From positions 1 to 10,585 of the forward strand of contig JABMMT010000107.1 of the NCBI GenBank assembly GCA_013205155.1: a stretch of 10,585 bases of DNA, read 5' to 3'. Of the stretch, positions 1-6,947 are shown one piece after another; the stretch's first letter is position 1; each line of letters opens with the position of its first letter. The notes beneath the pieces were generated by a model, which searched no databases, was not told the origin of the DNA, and worked only from the letters and a program-made list of their open reading frames with translations. This DNA is from Betaproteobacteria bacterium (GTDB lineage Bacteria; Pseudomonadota; Gammaproteobacteria; Burkholderiales; Burkholderiaceae). The position numbers and the translations under genes are program-made.

Positions 1-2
1 GG

Positions 3-305
3 CCAGAACCATATCGCGAGAGAATTATTGCCTATGGCGATACCTCGGATGCAGGCCTGAAATTAAAAATGGAATTTGTAGCCAATGAAATGCAACAGCG
101 CTTGGTAAGTCTTGGTTTTCATTGGAATGATGTTACGTGCGCGCAAGCATACTCAGTGCATAATATTGGCAGCTTAGTAGAAGAGATCTTTGCTAAGCAA
201 AAGCGAATGCACTGTGGCATTAATTGGTATTTTACTAGGCCTCCAGTTGCAGGACTTGATTTTGAGATGGATCTTCGGGGTTCGGTAAAGCAAATTTTTA
301 TATGA
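3..305 (+). CDS. C-terminal fragment of an unidentified protein, possibly Rid/YjgF-like deaminase (partial)
   Basis: The reading frame is open from the first bases of the window to the TGA at 303-305, so this is the 3' end of a gene that begins upstream. An internal ATG at 69 is probably not the start, because the 22 codons before it read as ordinary protein with no break. About 100 residues are visible. The segment with KMEFVANEMQQRL, then LGFHWNDVT and AQAYSVHN, resembles the helix-loop-strand of the Rid/YjgF deaminase fold, where a helix is followed by a short turn and a strand ending in an aspartate or asparagine. The tail FTRPPVAGLDFEMDLRG recalls proteins annotated as 2-amino-5-chloromuconate deaminase (CnbZ-like). 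Both resemblances are from memory and tentative. The next gene starts 59 bp downstream on the same strand. Confidence 0.6.
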   Translation, partial: PEPYRERIIAYGDTSDAGLKLKMEFVANEMQQRLVSLGFHWNDVTCAQAYSVHNIGSLVEEIFAKQKRMHCGINWYFTRPPVAGLDFEMDLRGSVKQIFI

Positions 306-364
306 GCCTGAATTAGCGCTAGTACATTGGTGTCGTTGAATAATCAGAAACAATAAAAGACACA

Positions 365-1669
365 ATGCAATTATTTCGTCAATATCTCGTCTTCATTTCA
401 TTACTGATTGGAGTCACTATCGGTCTGGGAAGCCTCGGCGTCTCTAGTGGATCGATGGCTGCAGACGTGCAACAGATTCAAGCAAGTCAGATGATTGCCT
501 TAGCGGATCAAGAGGCCCCAGAGTTATTAAAAACTCTAGAGGAGTTAGTTGCAATAGAGTCTGGCAGCACGGATTTGGAAGGCTTAGCGCAAATACAAGC
601 CGCTATCGGCAAGAAATTAGACAAACTGGGCATTCCTTATCAAGTTGTTCAGGGTAGTGGGAATACGAAAACTGGTGCGATGATTCTAGTGAAGATCAAG
701 GGAAGTGGTACAGCAAAAATTGCCATGATCGCTCATATGGATACGGTTTATCAAAAAGGCGATAGCAAGAAGCAGCCGTTTAGAGTGGCTGATGGTAAGG
801 CTTATGGATTGGGTATTCAGGACAATCGCGCTGGCATAGCAGTCATTTTGCATACACTGAAGATTATCAAAGCGGCAGGAATAAATTCATTTGGTGAGTT
901 CACCATTTTGATCAATGCAGATGAGGAGATTGGTTCGCCTGGCTCCAAAGAAGCGATCATGGCATTAGGTGAAGCAAATGATTTAGTCATCTCTTGCGAA
1001 ACTAGTGGAACTAAAACGGATTATGTACGCTTAGCTACGTCTAGTATCGCTCGGGCAGAATTAATAGTGCGAGGTAAGGCGGCACATTCTGGAGCTAATC
1101 CTGATTTTGGCCGTAATGCTCTTTATGAGATGGCGCATCAGGTACTACAAACCCGTGATTTAACGAATATTGCACCTGGGGTTAAATTTAATTGGACCCT
1201 TGCACAAGCAGGTACAGTGCGCAATATGATTCCGCCAGAGGCTAAAGCAACGGCCGATATTCGAGCAAACAAAATGAGTGACTTTGATTTAGTAGAAGAA
1301 AAGGTAAGGGAAAGAATTCGGAACCATCTCATTCCCGACACGACAGTGACAGTGAATTTCATTCGGGGTAGACCCCCTTTGGTACCAACAGATAAATCTC
1401 TGGCGGTTGCCAAGATGGCTCAATCGATTGCTAAGGAAATCCAGTGGCCATTAGATATACTCGAGACTCCAACTGGTGGTGGAACGGATGCTGCCTATGC
1501 ACAAGTACGTAGTCGTGGAGCAGTGATTGAAAGCTTTGGTTTACAAGGCTTTGGCGGTCATACAGATAATGCAGAATATATTTTGATTGCTTCGATTAAG
1601 CCTAGACTATTCATCACTAGCATGTTGATCGACCAATTTTCAAAGCAATACACGGCAGATAAAAAGTAA
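365..1669 (+). CDS. Exported M20 family metallopeptidase, glutamate carboxypeptidase type
   Basis: A 434-residue zinc-dependent exopeptidase of the M20 family, closest in layout to Pseudomonas carboxypeptidase G2, which removes C-terminal glutamate from peptides or folates. Residues 1 to about 33 form a signal peptide: a hydrophobic stretch from 8 to 26, then a likely cleavage near SMAA-DV, so the enzyme acts in the periplasm or outside. The metal and catalytic residues are all visible: H124 and D126 in AHMDTVY, D153 in GIQDNRAG as the bridging ligand, E187/E188 in NADEEIGSPGS (general base and ligand), E212 in SCETSG, and H399 in GFGGHTDN. The lid/dimerisation domain is roughly 225-340 and includes the conserved H241 of AAHSGANPDFGRNA. 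GGGTDAAY at 371-378 is also typical. No part is missing. The true substrate cannot be read from sequence. It converges on the iron-transport ATPase gene with only 26 bp between the stops. The ribosome binding site is weak (AAAAGA). Confidence 0.9.
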   Translation: MQLFRQYLVFISLLIGVTIGLGSLGVSSGSMAADVQQIQASQMIALADQEAPELLKTLEELVAIESGSTDLEGLAQIQAAIGKKLDKLGIPYQVVQGSGNTKTGAMILVKIKGSGTAKIAMIAHMDTVYQKGDSKKQPFRVADGKAYGLGIQDNRAGIAVILHTLKIIKAAGINSFGEFTILINADEEIGSPGSKEAIMALGEANDLVISCETSGTKTDYVRLATSSIARAELIVRGKAAHSGANPDFGRNALYEMAHQVLQTRDLTNIAPGVKFNWTLAQAGTVRNMIPPEAKATADIRANKMSDFDLVEEKVRERIRNHLIPDTTVTVNFIRGRPPLVPTDKSLAVAKMAQSIAKEIQWPLDILETPTGGGTDAAYAQVRSRGAVIESFGLQGFGGHTDNAEYILIASIKPRLFITSMLIDQFSKQYTADKK

Positions 1670-1695
1670 TATCCTGTATTGATTGACTGAAAAGA

Positions 1696-2766
1696 CTATT
1701 CTTTAAAAGTCACCACATGGTCAGCTGCTAGGCAGATGCCAATCTTTTCTCCAATAGCATGGTCATGGTGGCTTGGCACTAATGCCAATACCTCATCACC
1801 AGAATTGAGCTTGAGAGTGTAGAGGAAATAAGCGCCTCTAAATGTTTTTCTGAGTACTTCAGCTTGGATAGGGCTATCGTCATCATGTTGAATATCATCT
1901 TCGCGAAGTAGAACATCAACTTCTTCTCCAGCTTTACCATCGTGATGTTCTCCTAACTCAAGATTGCCAAGTTCAATTTGGACCTTGCTTCCTGCTTGAA
2001 TCAGACCTTTTACAAATACACCATGCCCGATAAAGTCAGCGATATAGCGATTCACAGGTTTGTGATAAAGCTCGTATGGCGTATCCCATTGGATCACTTT
2101 GCCATCAGCCATGACCCCAACTTTATCAGCGATCGCAAAGGCCTCCAGTTGATCATGTGTTACTAGTAAGGCAGTAATATTATTTACCTTCAAAATCTCG
2201 CGCATTTCAATTGCAAGGCGCTCTCTTAAATCAATGTCTAAACTTGAAAAAGGCTCATCGAGCAAAATTAAATCAGGCTCAGGAGCCATTGCTCTTGCAA
2301 GAGCAACACGTTGTTGTTGGCCACCACTCAATTCGTGCGGATAAGCGCCAGCCTTGTCTGCGAGTGAAACTCTTTTTAGCCATTCCTTTGCAAGGACTAC
2401 TCTTGCTTGATTGGATAAATGCTGTAAACCAAAGGCAATATTCTCTAAAACATTAAGATGTGGAAAGAGTGCAAAGTCCTGAAAAACCATGCCTACGCGT
2501 CTTTGATTAGGTGGAATATGACTTGAGGGTGAGCTCACTACCTTGTTGCGTAAGTGAATTTCACCAGACTTTGCTGGCTCAAATCCACAAATTGCTCTTA
2601 AAACTGTAGACTTTCCGCAGCCAGACGAGCCTAGTAGGCAGCCAATCTCACCTTGTTGTAAATCTAAATTAAGCCCTTTAACAGCATTGGTATAGCCATC
2701 ACCATCCAGACTTGGATAGAGAATTTCAAGCTGTTTGATAGAAAGCAGAGTTTGAGCGGGGTTCAT
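1696..2766 (-). CDS. fbpC: Ferric iron ABC transporter ATP-binding protein
   Basis: A 356-residue ABC ATPase of the FbpC/AfuC type, which hydrolyses ATP on the cytoplasmic face to power Fe3+ import. All nucleotide-binding motifs are present: Walker A GSSGCGKST at 46-54, the Q-loop glutamine at 96 (VFQDFALFPH), the signature LSGGQQQR at 146-153, Walker B DLILLDEP at 165-172 and the H-loop histidine 204 in VTHDQ. Residues from about 250 to the end form the extra C-terminal domain (TOBE-like) usual for this subfamily, and the length is typical. The assignment to iron rather than another anion or cation rests on the adjacent two-domain permease and the FbpA binding protein. The gene is divergent from the permease with about 68 bp between starts, and no clear promoter or Fur box was found there. 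The start ATG follows AATTATAGAG, a poor ribosome site, but starting here keeps the standard N-terminus. Confidence 0.88.
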   Translation of the reverse strand: MNPAQTLLSIKQLEILYPSLDGDGYTNAVKGLNLDLQQGEIGCLLGSSGCGKSTVLRAICGFEPAKSGEIHLRNKVVSSPSSHIPPNQRRVGMVFQDFALFPHLNVLENIAFGLQHLSNQARVVLAKEWLKRVSLADKAGAYPHELSGGQQQRVALARAMAPEPDLILLDEPFSSLDIDLRERLAIEMREILKVNNITALLVTHDQLEAFAIADKVGVMADGKVIQWDTPYELYHKPVNRYIADFIGHGVFVKGLIQAGSKVQIELGNLELGEHHDGKAGEEVDVLLREDDIQHDDDSPIQAEVLRKTFRGAYFLYTLKLNSGDEVLALVPSHHDHAIGEKIGICLAADHVVTFKE

Positions 2767-2834
2767 CTCTATAATTTTCTCATGAGTACTGATGGTTTAA
2801 TGCATAGTGAGAGTCTAAACGGATTGCTGAGTTG

Positions 2835-4406
2835 ATGAATCGTATTGTGGTTCTAATTGCCCTATTGATATTATTGCCAATATTTGGCTTGGCCGCGCCA
2901 TTTTTTATTTCCAGCAACGGCGGAAGTCCCGATCTTGAAGCTATAGGCACTTTGAGTCATTTATGGAATTATGTGCTGGGAGGCTACATCAGCTCCACCT
3001 TATTACTAGTATTGGGTGTTGGTCTAGGAATTTTTATTTTAGGAGTTGGCAATGCTTGGATTATTGCTAGCTATGATTTTCCTGGCAAAAAAGTATTTGA
3101 GTGGGCTTTAATCCTACCGCTAGCAGTTCCCACCTACGTGATGGCCTACCTCTTTGTCGATCAATTGCAATTTTCTGGACCGGTTCAGACGGCGCTTCGC
3201 AGTTGGTTAGAAATGAGCTCTCTATGGTTTTTTCCTGACCCAAGATCTTTATTTGGCGCAATCTGGTCCTTTTCATTCTGCCTTTTTCCTTATGTGTATC
3301 TAATTACTCGCACAGCATTTATGGAGCGCAGCAGTCGCTTAATGGAAGTTTCTGAAACCTTAGGCTATAGCCCTTTTCAAGGTTTCTGGAAATTAGTTCT
3401 CCCAATGGCAAGGCCAGCCATCTTTGCTGGAATGGCTTTGGCTCTGATGGAGGTACTCGCCGATTTTGGTGCAGTCTCTTATTTTGGTGTTCAGACCTTT
3501 ACTACCGGAATTTTTAAAGCTTGGCTTTCTTTTGGTGACCGCTTAGCCGCAGTGCAATTGGCACTCAGTCTACTAGGTATAGTTTTACTGATTTTCTTTA
3601 TTGAGCAAAGTAGTCGCTCCAAATTACGCTATGCATCAGCGTCACAAGCAAAATCACTACCCAAATACTTACGCGGTAAAGGAGCTTTTTTTGCCTTTGC
3701 ATTTTGTGGCATGACTTTACTCTGTGGCTTTTTGTTACCTGCCTCTGCACTCATACAGTTATTACTGAAGCAGGGCCTTAGTATGGATATTCGTTATCTC
3801 AGTTGGCTGGGTAATTCAGTTTCTGTTGCTCTGGTTACGGCCTCAATCTCTGTTTTGCTAGCCTTATTTTTTGCCTATGCAGTGCGCTTACAGCCCAGTT
3901 TGTCATGGGTGAATCGTTTGCTGGGATTTGGTTACGCATTACCTGGCGCGGTATTGGCAATTGGTATTCTTTCGATTCTGGAGATCATGCAATTGGCATG
4001 GTGGATATCGGCTAGCATGATGGTTTTGGTATACGCATACTTGGTACGTTTTTTATCTTCAAGCTTGCAAAGTGTGGAAGAGGGATTAAATAGAATCACT
4101 CCATCAATGGATCAATCTGCTGCATTATTAGGATTTAATCAATGGCAGATACTCAAAAAAGTTCATATTCCATTAATTAGGCGAAGCTTGGTGACTGCAG
4201 GTTTGTTTGTCTTTGTAGATGTCATGAAGGAATTGCCTGCGACATTACTGCTACGACCATTCAATTTTGACACTCTAGCAGTTGCTACTTACCAGCTAGC
4301 AGCAGATGAGCGTCTCTCTGAGCTTGGGCTACCCGCACTAACGATCGTCTTGGCAGGGCTTATTCCTGTTCTAGTGCTATCAAGAATGATTTCTCGAAAT
4401 CGGTAG
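2835..4406 (+). CDS. fbpB: Ferric iron ABC transporter permease (fused two-domain)
   Basis: A 523-residue inner-membrane protein with about twelve hydrophobic segments, made of two repeated permease halves as in FbpB/SfuB/AfuB. Each half carries the cytoplasmic EAA loop that docks on the ATPase. The first (residues about 171-190) reads EVSETLGYSPFQGFWKLVLP. The second (about 427-447) includes AALLGFNQWQ and KKVHIPLIR. Features typical of iron permeases follow each loop: LADFGAVSYFGV in the first half and VMKELPATLLLRPF in the second. I place the start at the ATG; an in-frame TTG immediately before it (2832) is possible but less likely. No strong ribosome site is visible. The ATPase gene lies divergently upstream and the binding-protein gene follows on the same strand after 149 bp, a gap that contains a separate promoter and Fur site. 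So the permease may be expressed separately from fbpA. Confidence 0.9.
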   Translation: MNRIVVLIALLILLPIFGLAAPFFISSNGGSPDLEAIGTLSHLWNYVLGGYISSTLLLVLGVGLGIFILGVGNAWIIASYDFPGKKVFEWALILPLAVPTYVMAYLFVDQLQFSGPVQTALRSWLEMSSLWFFPDPRSLFGAIWSFSFCLFPYVYLITRTAFMERSSRLMEVSETLGYSPFQGFWKLVLPMARPAIFAGMALALMEVLADFGAVSYFGVQTFTTGIFKAWLSFGDRLAAVQLALSLLGIVLLIFFIEQSSRSKLRYASASQAKSLPKYLRGKGAFFAFAFCGMTLLCGFLLPASALIQLLLKQGLSMDIRYLSWLGNSVSVALVTASISVLLALFFAYAVRLQPSLSWVNRLLGFGYALPGAVLAIGILSILEIMQLAWWISASMMVLVYAYLVRFLSSSLQSVEEGLNRITPSMDQSAALLGFNQWQILKKVHIPLIRRSLVTAGLFVFVDVMKELPATLLLRPFNFDTLAVATYQLAADERLSELGLPALTIVLAGLIPVLVLSRMISRNR

Positions 4407-4475
4407 CTACCCCTTGTTGGACCTGGCATACAAGGCAAATTAAGCCTTAAAAGTCATCTCTTTTGATATTTTTTA

Positions 4476-4505
4476 TTGATAATGATTCTCATTATGATGT
4501 AAACT
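4476..4505 (+). promoter_or_regulatory. Candidate sigma-70 promoter of fbpA
   Basis: A TTGATA -35 element at 4476-4481 and a TAAACT -10-like element at 4500-4505 are spaced by 18 bp. An alternative -10, TATGAT at 4493-4498, is a better match to consensus but has only a T-rich -35 (TTTTTA) 17 bp upstream. Either choice places the Fur box directly over the promoter. The start codon of fbpA lies about 50 bp downstream, preceded by a good ribosome site (GAAGGA at 4543-4548, 7 nt from the ATG). Confidence 0.5.
4478..4496. promoter_or_regulatory. Fur box upstream of fbpA
   Basis: The 19 bases GATAATGATTCTCATTATG match the classical Fur operator GATAATGATAATCATTATC at 16 positions; the differences are the two central bases and the last one. 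The inner part AATGA-TTC-TCATT is a perfect palindrome around a short centre. The site overlaps the likely promoter elements and lies 59 bp before the fbpA start codon. By analogy with known Fur sites, Fur bound to Fe2+ would block transcription when iron is sufficient. Confidence 0.85.
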
Positions 4506-4555
4506 TATTCCTACTGAAGTAAAAACACCTAAAAAATGCATAGAAGGACTAAGTA

Positions 4556-5602
4556 ATGGGTTTCAAAATCGTATTCACAAGTTTGTTGATGTTCATGGGC
4601 AGTTTGGTTGGGATTGGACATGCTGCCGAGCCTGCAAAAGAGCTCAATCTATATTCAGCCCGTCATTACCAAACTGATGAAGCTTTATATAGCGACTTCA
4701 CTAAAAAGACTGGTATTAAGATCAATCGAATTGAAGCAGATGACAATGGGATTCTCGAAAGAATTAAAAGTGAGGGTGAGAAAAGTCAAGCTGATGTCAT
4801 TTTGTTGGTCGATGCTGCGCGTCTCTGGCGCGCTCAAACCCTCAATCTGTTCGCAGCAGTTAAATCAAAATATTTAGAGCAGCGTATCCCTAAAAATCTA
4901 AGAGCTGCCGATGAGGCTGATGGCATTCCTTGGTTTGGATATTCCACCCGTGCTAGGGTCATTGTTTACAACAAAGCCACAGTCAAAAAATCAGATGTAG
5001 ATACTTATGAAAAATTAGCAAATCCTGAAAATAAAGGGAAGGTTTGTACTAGATCGAGTTCACATCCTTATATGCTCTCATTAGTTGGCACACTGATTGA
5101 AAGAGATGGCTTGCTTGCAACCGAGAGTTGGGCAAAAGCCATGGTTGCCAATATGGCTCGTAGCCCTAGGGGCGGTGATACAGACCAAATTAAGGCAGTA
5201 GCATCAGGTGAGTGCGGCGTCGCCCTGACGAATACATATTATTTTGCACGCATGATGCAATCAAATAAGCCAGATGACATTAATACCATCTCAAAGATTG
5301 GATTTGTCTGGCCTAACCAGGGGTCAGGTGGGGTACATATTAATATTTCAGGCGGCGGCATGGCCCGAAATGCGCCACACCCTAAAGAGGCATTGCTGTT
5401 TTTGGAATACTTAGCCAGTGATTCTGCGCAAGAGTATTTAGCGAATGGTAATAATGAGTGGCCAGTTGTCCCATCTGTAAAAGTAGAGAATCCAGCTTTG
5501 AAAGCTTTAGGTACTTTTCAGGCAGAAAAGGTTTCTGTGGCAGCCATTGGTAAGAACCAAATTACCGCTCAAAAGCTTTTAGATCAAGTGGGATATAAAT
5601 AA
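4556..5602 (+). CDS. fbpA: Periplasmic ferric iron-binding protein
   Basis: A 348-residue extracellular solute-binding protein of the FbpA/FutA/AfuA class, which binds Fe3+ in the periplasm and delivers it to the FbpB-FbpC transporter. Residues 1-23 are a signal peptide ending in GIGHA, with cleavage before AEPAKELNLYSAR. The mature start LNLYSARHYQTDEAL is characteristic. The adjacent tyrosines Y228-Y229 in TNTYYFARM are the expected iron ligands; R131 in YSTRARVIVYN and the H37/Y38 pair may complete the site. Two cysteines, C164 (KVCTRSSSHPY) and C220 (SGECGVAL), could form a disulfide, which is inferred only. The C-terminal NEWPVVPSV is also typical of the class. The ribosome site GAAGGA sits 7 nt before the ATG. 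A near-perfect Fur box lies upstream, which fits iron-repressed expression and supports iron rather than another substrate. Confidence 0.92.
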   Translation: MGFKIVFTSLLMFMGSLVGIGHAAEPAKELNLYSARHYQTDEALYSDFTKKTGIKINRIEADDNGILERIKSEGEKSQADVILLVDAARLWRAQTLNLFAAVKSKYLEQRIPKNLRAADEADGIPWFGYSTRARVIVYNKATVKKSDVDTYEKLANPENKGKVCTRSSSHPYMLSLVGTLIERDGLLATESWAKAMVANMARSPRGGDTDQIKAVASGECGVALTNTYYFARMMQSNKPDDINTISKIGFVWPNQGSGGVHINISGGGMARNAPHPKEALLFLEYLASDSAQEYLANGNNEWPVVPSVKVENPALKALGTFQAEKVSVAAIGKNQITAQKLLDQVGYK

Positions 5603-5644
5603 AATCATTTCGCTCGGTCATTTTTTCAATGACATTCATACTAT

Positions 5645-6544
5645 TTAGACCACGAACTGATGTGACATGAGCTCTGTATATTCCTTGGTGAGGAAAAAGT
5701 CAGGAGGATCGTCTAATAGGGATACTGATGCCATATAGGTCGGATTAGAGTAGATGAAAAAGCGAATCTGATCATATGCCATTAATAAATTCTCTTGCTT
5801 GAGTTGCAGGGCAGTATTTTTTAGTGCGGAGAGCTGGAATAAGAATTCTCCAAACTTACCCCCAAATTTCACTTCATAAAAGTTTTTTTCATAATTGAAA
5901 GAGGCAACCTTAAATTCATGATGCTGAATAAAAGTTGAAAATAATCTTTCAATCACAAAAGGTTTCATCGTGATGTTTCCATCTCGATGATAGGATCCGG
6001 TGCCCGCATAGATTGCACCAACTTCGGTTCCTTTAGCCACTTCTTGATCCAGCAGGACGATTACTTTGTCAACAAAAGCAAAGTAGCTATTCCAAAAACT
6101 TGGCTTTGCAACAAAGTAGTTACAGAAAGCAAAAGTATTTTTATCCATGGGGGCATTGAGAGGTAATGCCAAAGAGGTTTCTAAAAACCCAATAATCTGA
6201 TCTAGGCCTGCATGCCCACACTGAACTCCTTGCTGCCAGACATTTAAGTGCAGAGCCTCAATCCCGATCATAGGATTAATGAAGACACAGTCATAACCCT
6301 CAGAGAATTTTTGCTCTGCAAAATGATGAAATTCAGCTATTGCTAATAACGATTTATGTGTAAATTTTCTGGAGACTAAACCCCAAGGCTCAGTTGCTTC
6401 AGGATTCGCCTTGGCAATTTGCTTAAATAACTCATACTCACGTGTGCTGTTATCAGTATTACTGCCAGCATCCCATGGAATGACGCTAGGAGAAAGACTA
6501 CTTTTTTCGTCCTTACCTAGGTAGGGTTGATAGAGCTTGATCAT
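5645..6544 (-). CDS. Uncharacterised protein with glycosyltransferase-like features
   Basis: A 299-residue protein with no signal peptide or membrane segment, so probably cytoplasmic. I cannot assign it to a characterised family. Visible motifs are IPWDAGSNTDNSTREYELF (22-40), EPWGLVSRKFTHKS (52-65), GYDCVFINPMIGIEA (83-97), NVWQQG (101-106), CNYFVAKPSFWNSYFAFV (141-158) and KPFVIERLFSTFI (194-206). The last two resemble the stretch in some sugar-transferring enzymes (DUF4422-like) where a conserved asparagine segment is followed by an ERLF-type motif. The early WGL-S-KF and YD-FINP motifs recall uncharacterised proteins found near capsule and rhamnan glycosyltransferases. These are resemblances from memory. 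A role in sugar transfer is only a guess. It is the last of three close minus-strand genes, 45 bp after the septoil-knot-like gene, and is convergent with fbpA. No clear ribosome site precedes the ATG. Confidence 0.75.
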   Translation of the reverse strand: MIKLYQPYLGKDEKSSLSPSVIPWDAGSNTDNSTREYELFKQIAKANPEATEPWGLVSRKFTHKSLLAIAEFHHFAEQKFSEGYDCVFINPMIGIEALHLNVWQQGVQCGHAGLDQIIGFLETSLALPLNAPMDKNTFAFCNYFVAKPSFWNSYFAFVDKVIVLLDQEVAKGTEVGAIYAGTGSYHRDGNITMKPFVIERLFSTFIQHHEFKVASFNYEKNFYEVKFGGKFGEFLFQLSALKNTALQLKQENLLMAYDQIRFFIYSNPTYMASVSLLDDPPDFFLTKEYTELMSHQFVV

Positions 6545-6589
6545 GAATGTTTTGTAAAAGCTAATATTTTAAAATTGATTGAAGAAAGA

Positions 6590-6928
6590 TCAGTACCGGC
6601 AACGAGCATCACTTTTATATTTAGTAAAATATACAATGAGACTCGCATCAGACTTATATTTTGTGTAGATGATAGTTGCCCTGGCATCGCTTTTGTATTT
6701 CGTGAAATACCATACGCCGGGGTCATTATCTGATTTATAGGCTGTTTCATAAACAATGCAATTAGCGTCCGATTGATATTGGGTGACATAGACCTTGGCA
6801 TCGGCATCTGAAGCGTAGTCTGTAATGTAAATTTGGGCAGCCTGGGCTGAGAGGCTGAGTAAAGCCAAAACCAATAGGCTTGATCTAATCAGGAAGTTTA
6901 AGAGAGTCATTTTTAGTAGATCTTGCAC
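6590..6928 (-). CDS. Small exported tandem-repeat protein, 7(1) septoil-knot (DUF6150-like) family
   Basis: A 112-residue protein. Residues 1 to about 30 are a signal peptide with the hydrophobic run FLIRSSLLVLALLSL and cleavage after AQA. The whole mature part is six tandem 13-14-residue units with consensus [VI]Y-x-T-x-Y-x-SDA at residues 33-45, 46-58, 59-72, 73-85, 86-98 and 99-111. This pattern, alternating aromatic strand residues and an SDA or SQA turn, matches my memory of the 7(1) septoil knot family, small beta-rich proteins whose backbone forms a knot with seven crossings. What the family does is not known to me. The only cysteines of the mature chain, C57 and C110, sit at the same repeat position. 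The start chosen is a GTG preceded by AGGATAGG 5 nt upstream. An ATG at 6910 gives a shorter signal peptide but has no good ribosome site. The gene begins 19 bp after the stop of the cysteine-motif gene, suggesting cotranscription. Confidence 0.85.
   Translation of the reverse strand: MQDLLKMTLLNFLIRSSLLVLALLSLSAQAAQIYITDYASDADAKVYVTQYQSDANCIVYETAYKSDNDPGVWYFTKYKSDARATIIYTKYKSDASLIVYFTKYKSDARCRY
6596..6832 (-). repeat. Six in-frame coding repeats of about 39 bp (13 residues)
   Basis: The repeats encode the units of the septoil-knot-like protein. They are clear in protein but weak in DNA: the last three units encode the shared Y-K-S-D-A with different codons (TAC AAA AGC GAT GCC, TAT AAG TCT GAT GCG, TAT AAA AGT GAT GCT). 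The third unit has one extra residue (ending NDPGV), which breaks the strict 13-residue period in the middle of the chain. Confidence 0.85.
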
Positions 6929-6947
6929 AATCGCCTATCCTAGTGCG

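Noticed and set aside
2211..2456. Plus-strand open frames opposite fbpC
   Set aside because: They are antisense to a well-supported ABC ATPase and show no protein-family features.
2767..2834. Search for a second Fur box or clear promoter between fbpC and fbpB
   Set aside because: A TATAAT lies at 2770-2775 but no -35 fits at 16-18 bp, and nothing resembling the Fur palindrome is present.
5617..5633. Hairpin GTCATT-TTTTC-AATGAC between the convergent fbpA and 299-residue gene as a terminator
   Set aside because: The stem is six base pairs and AT-rich, and no T-run follows on either strand, so it is too weak to call.
6527..6807. Open frames on both strands across the repeat gene (for example plus 6527-6733 and minus 6541-6807)
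   Set aside because: They overlap the septoil-knot-like gene in other frames, lack family-like sequence and ribosome sites, and exist because the repeat DNA has few stops in those frames.
6596..6832. Repeat array as a CRISPR or simple DNA tandem repeat
   Set aside because: The units are not identical in DNA, have no spacers and are in frame within a gene; the repetition is at protein level.
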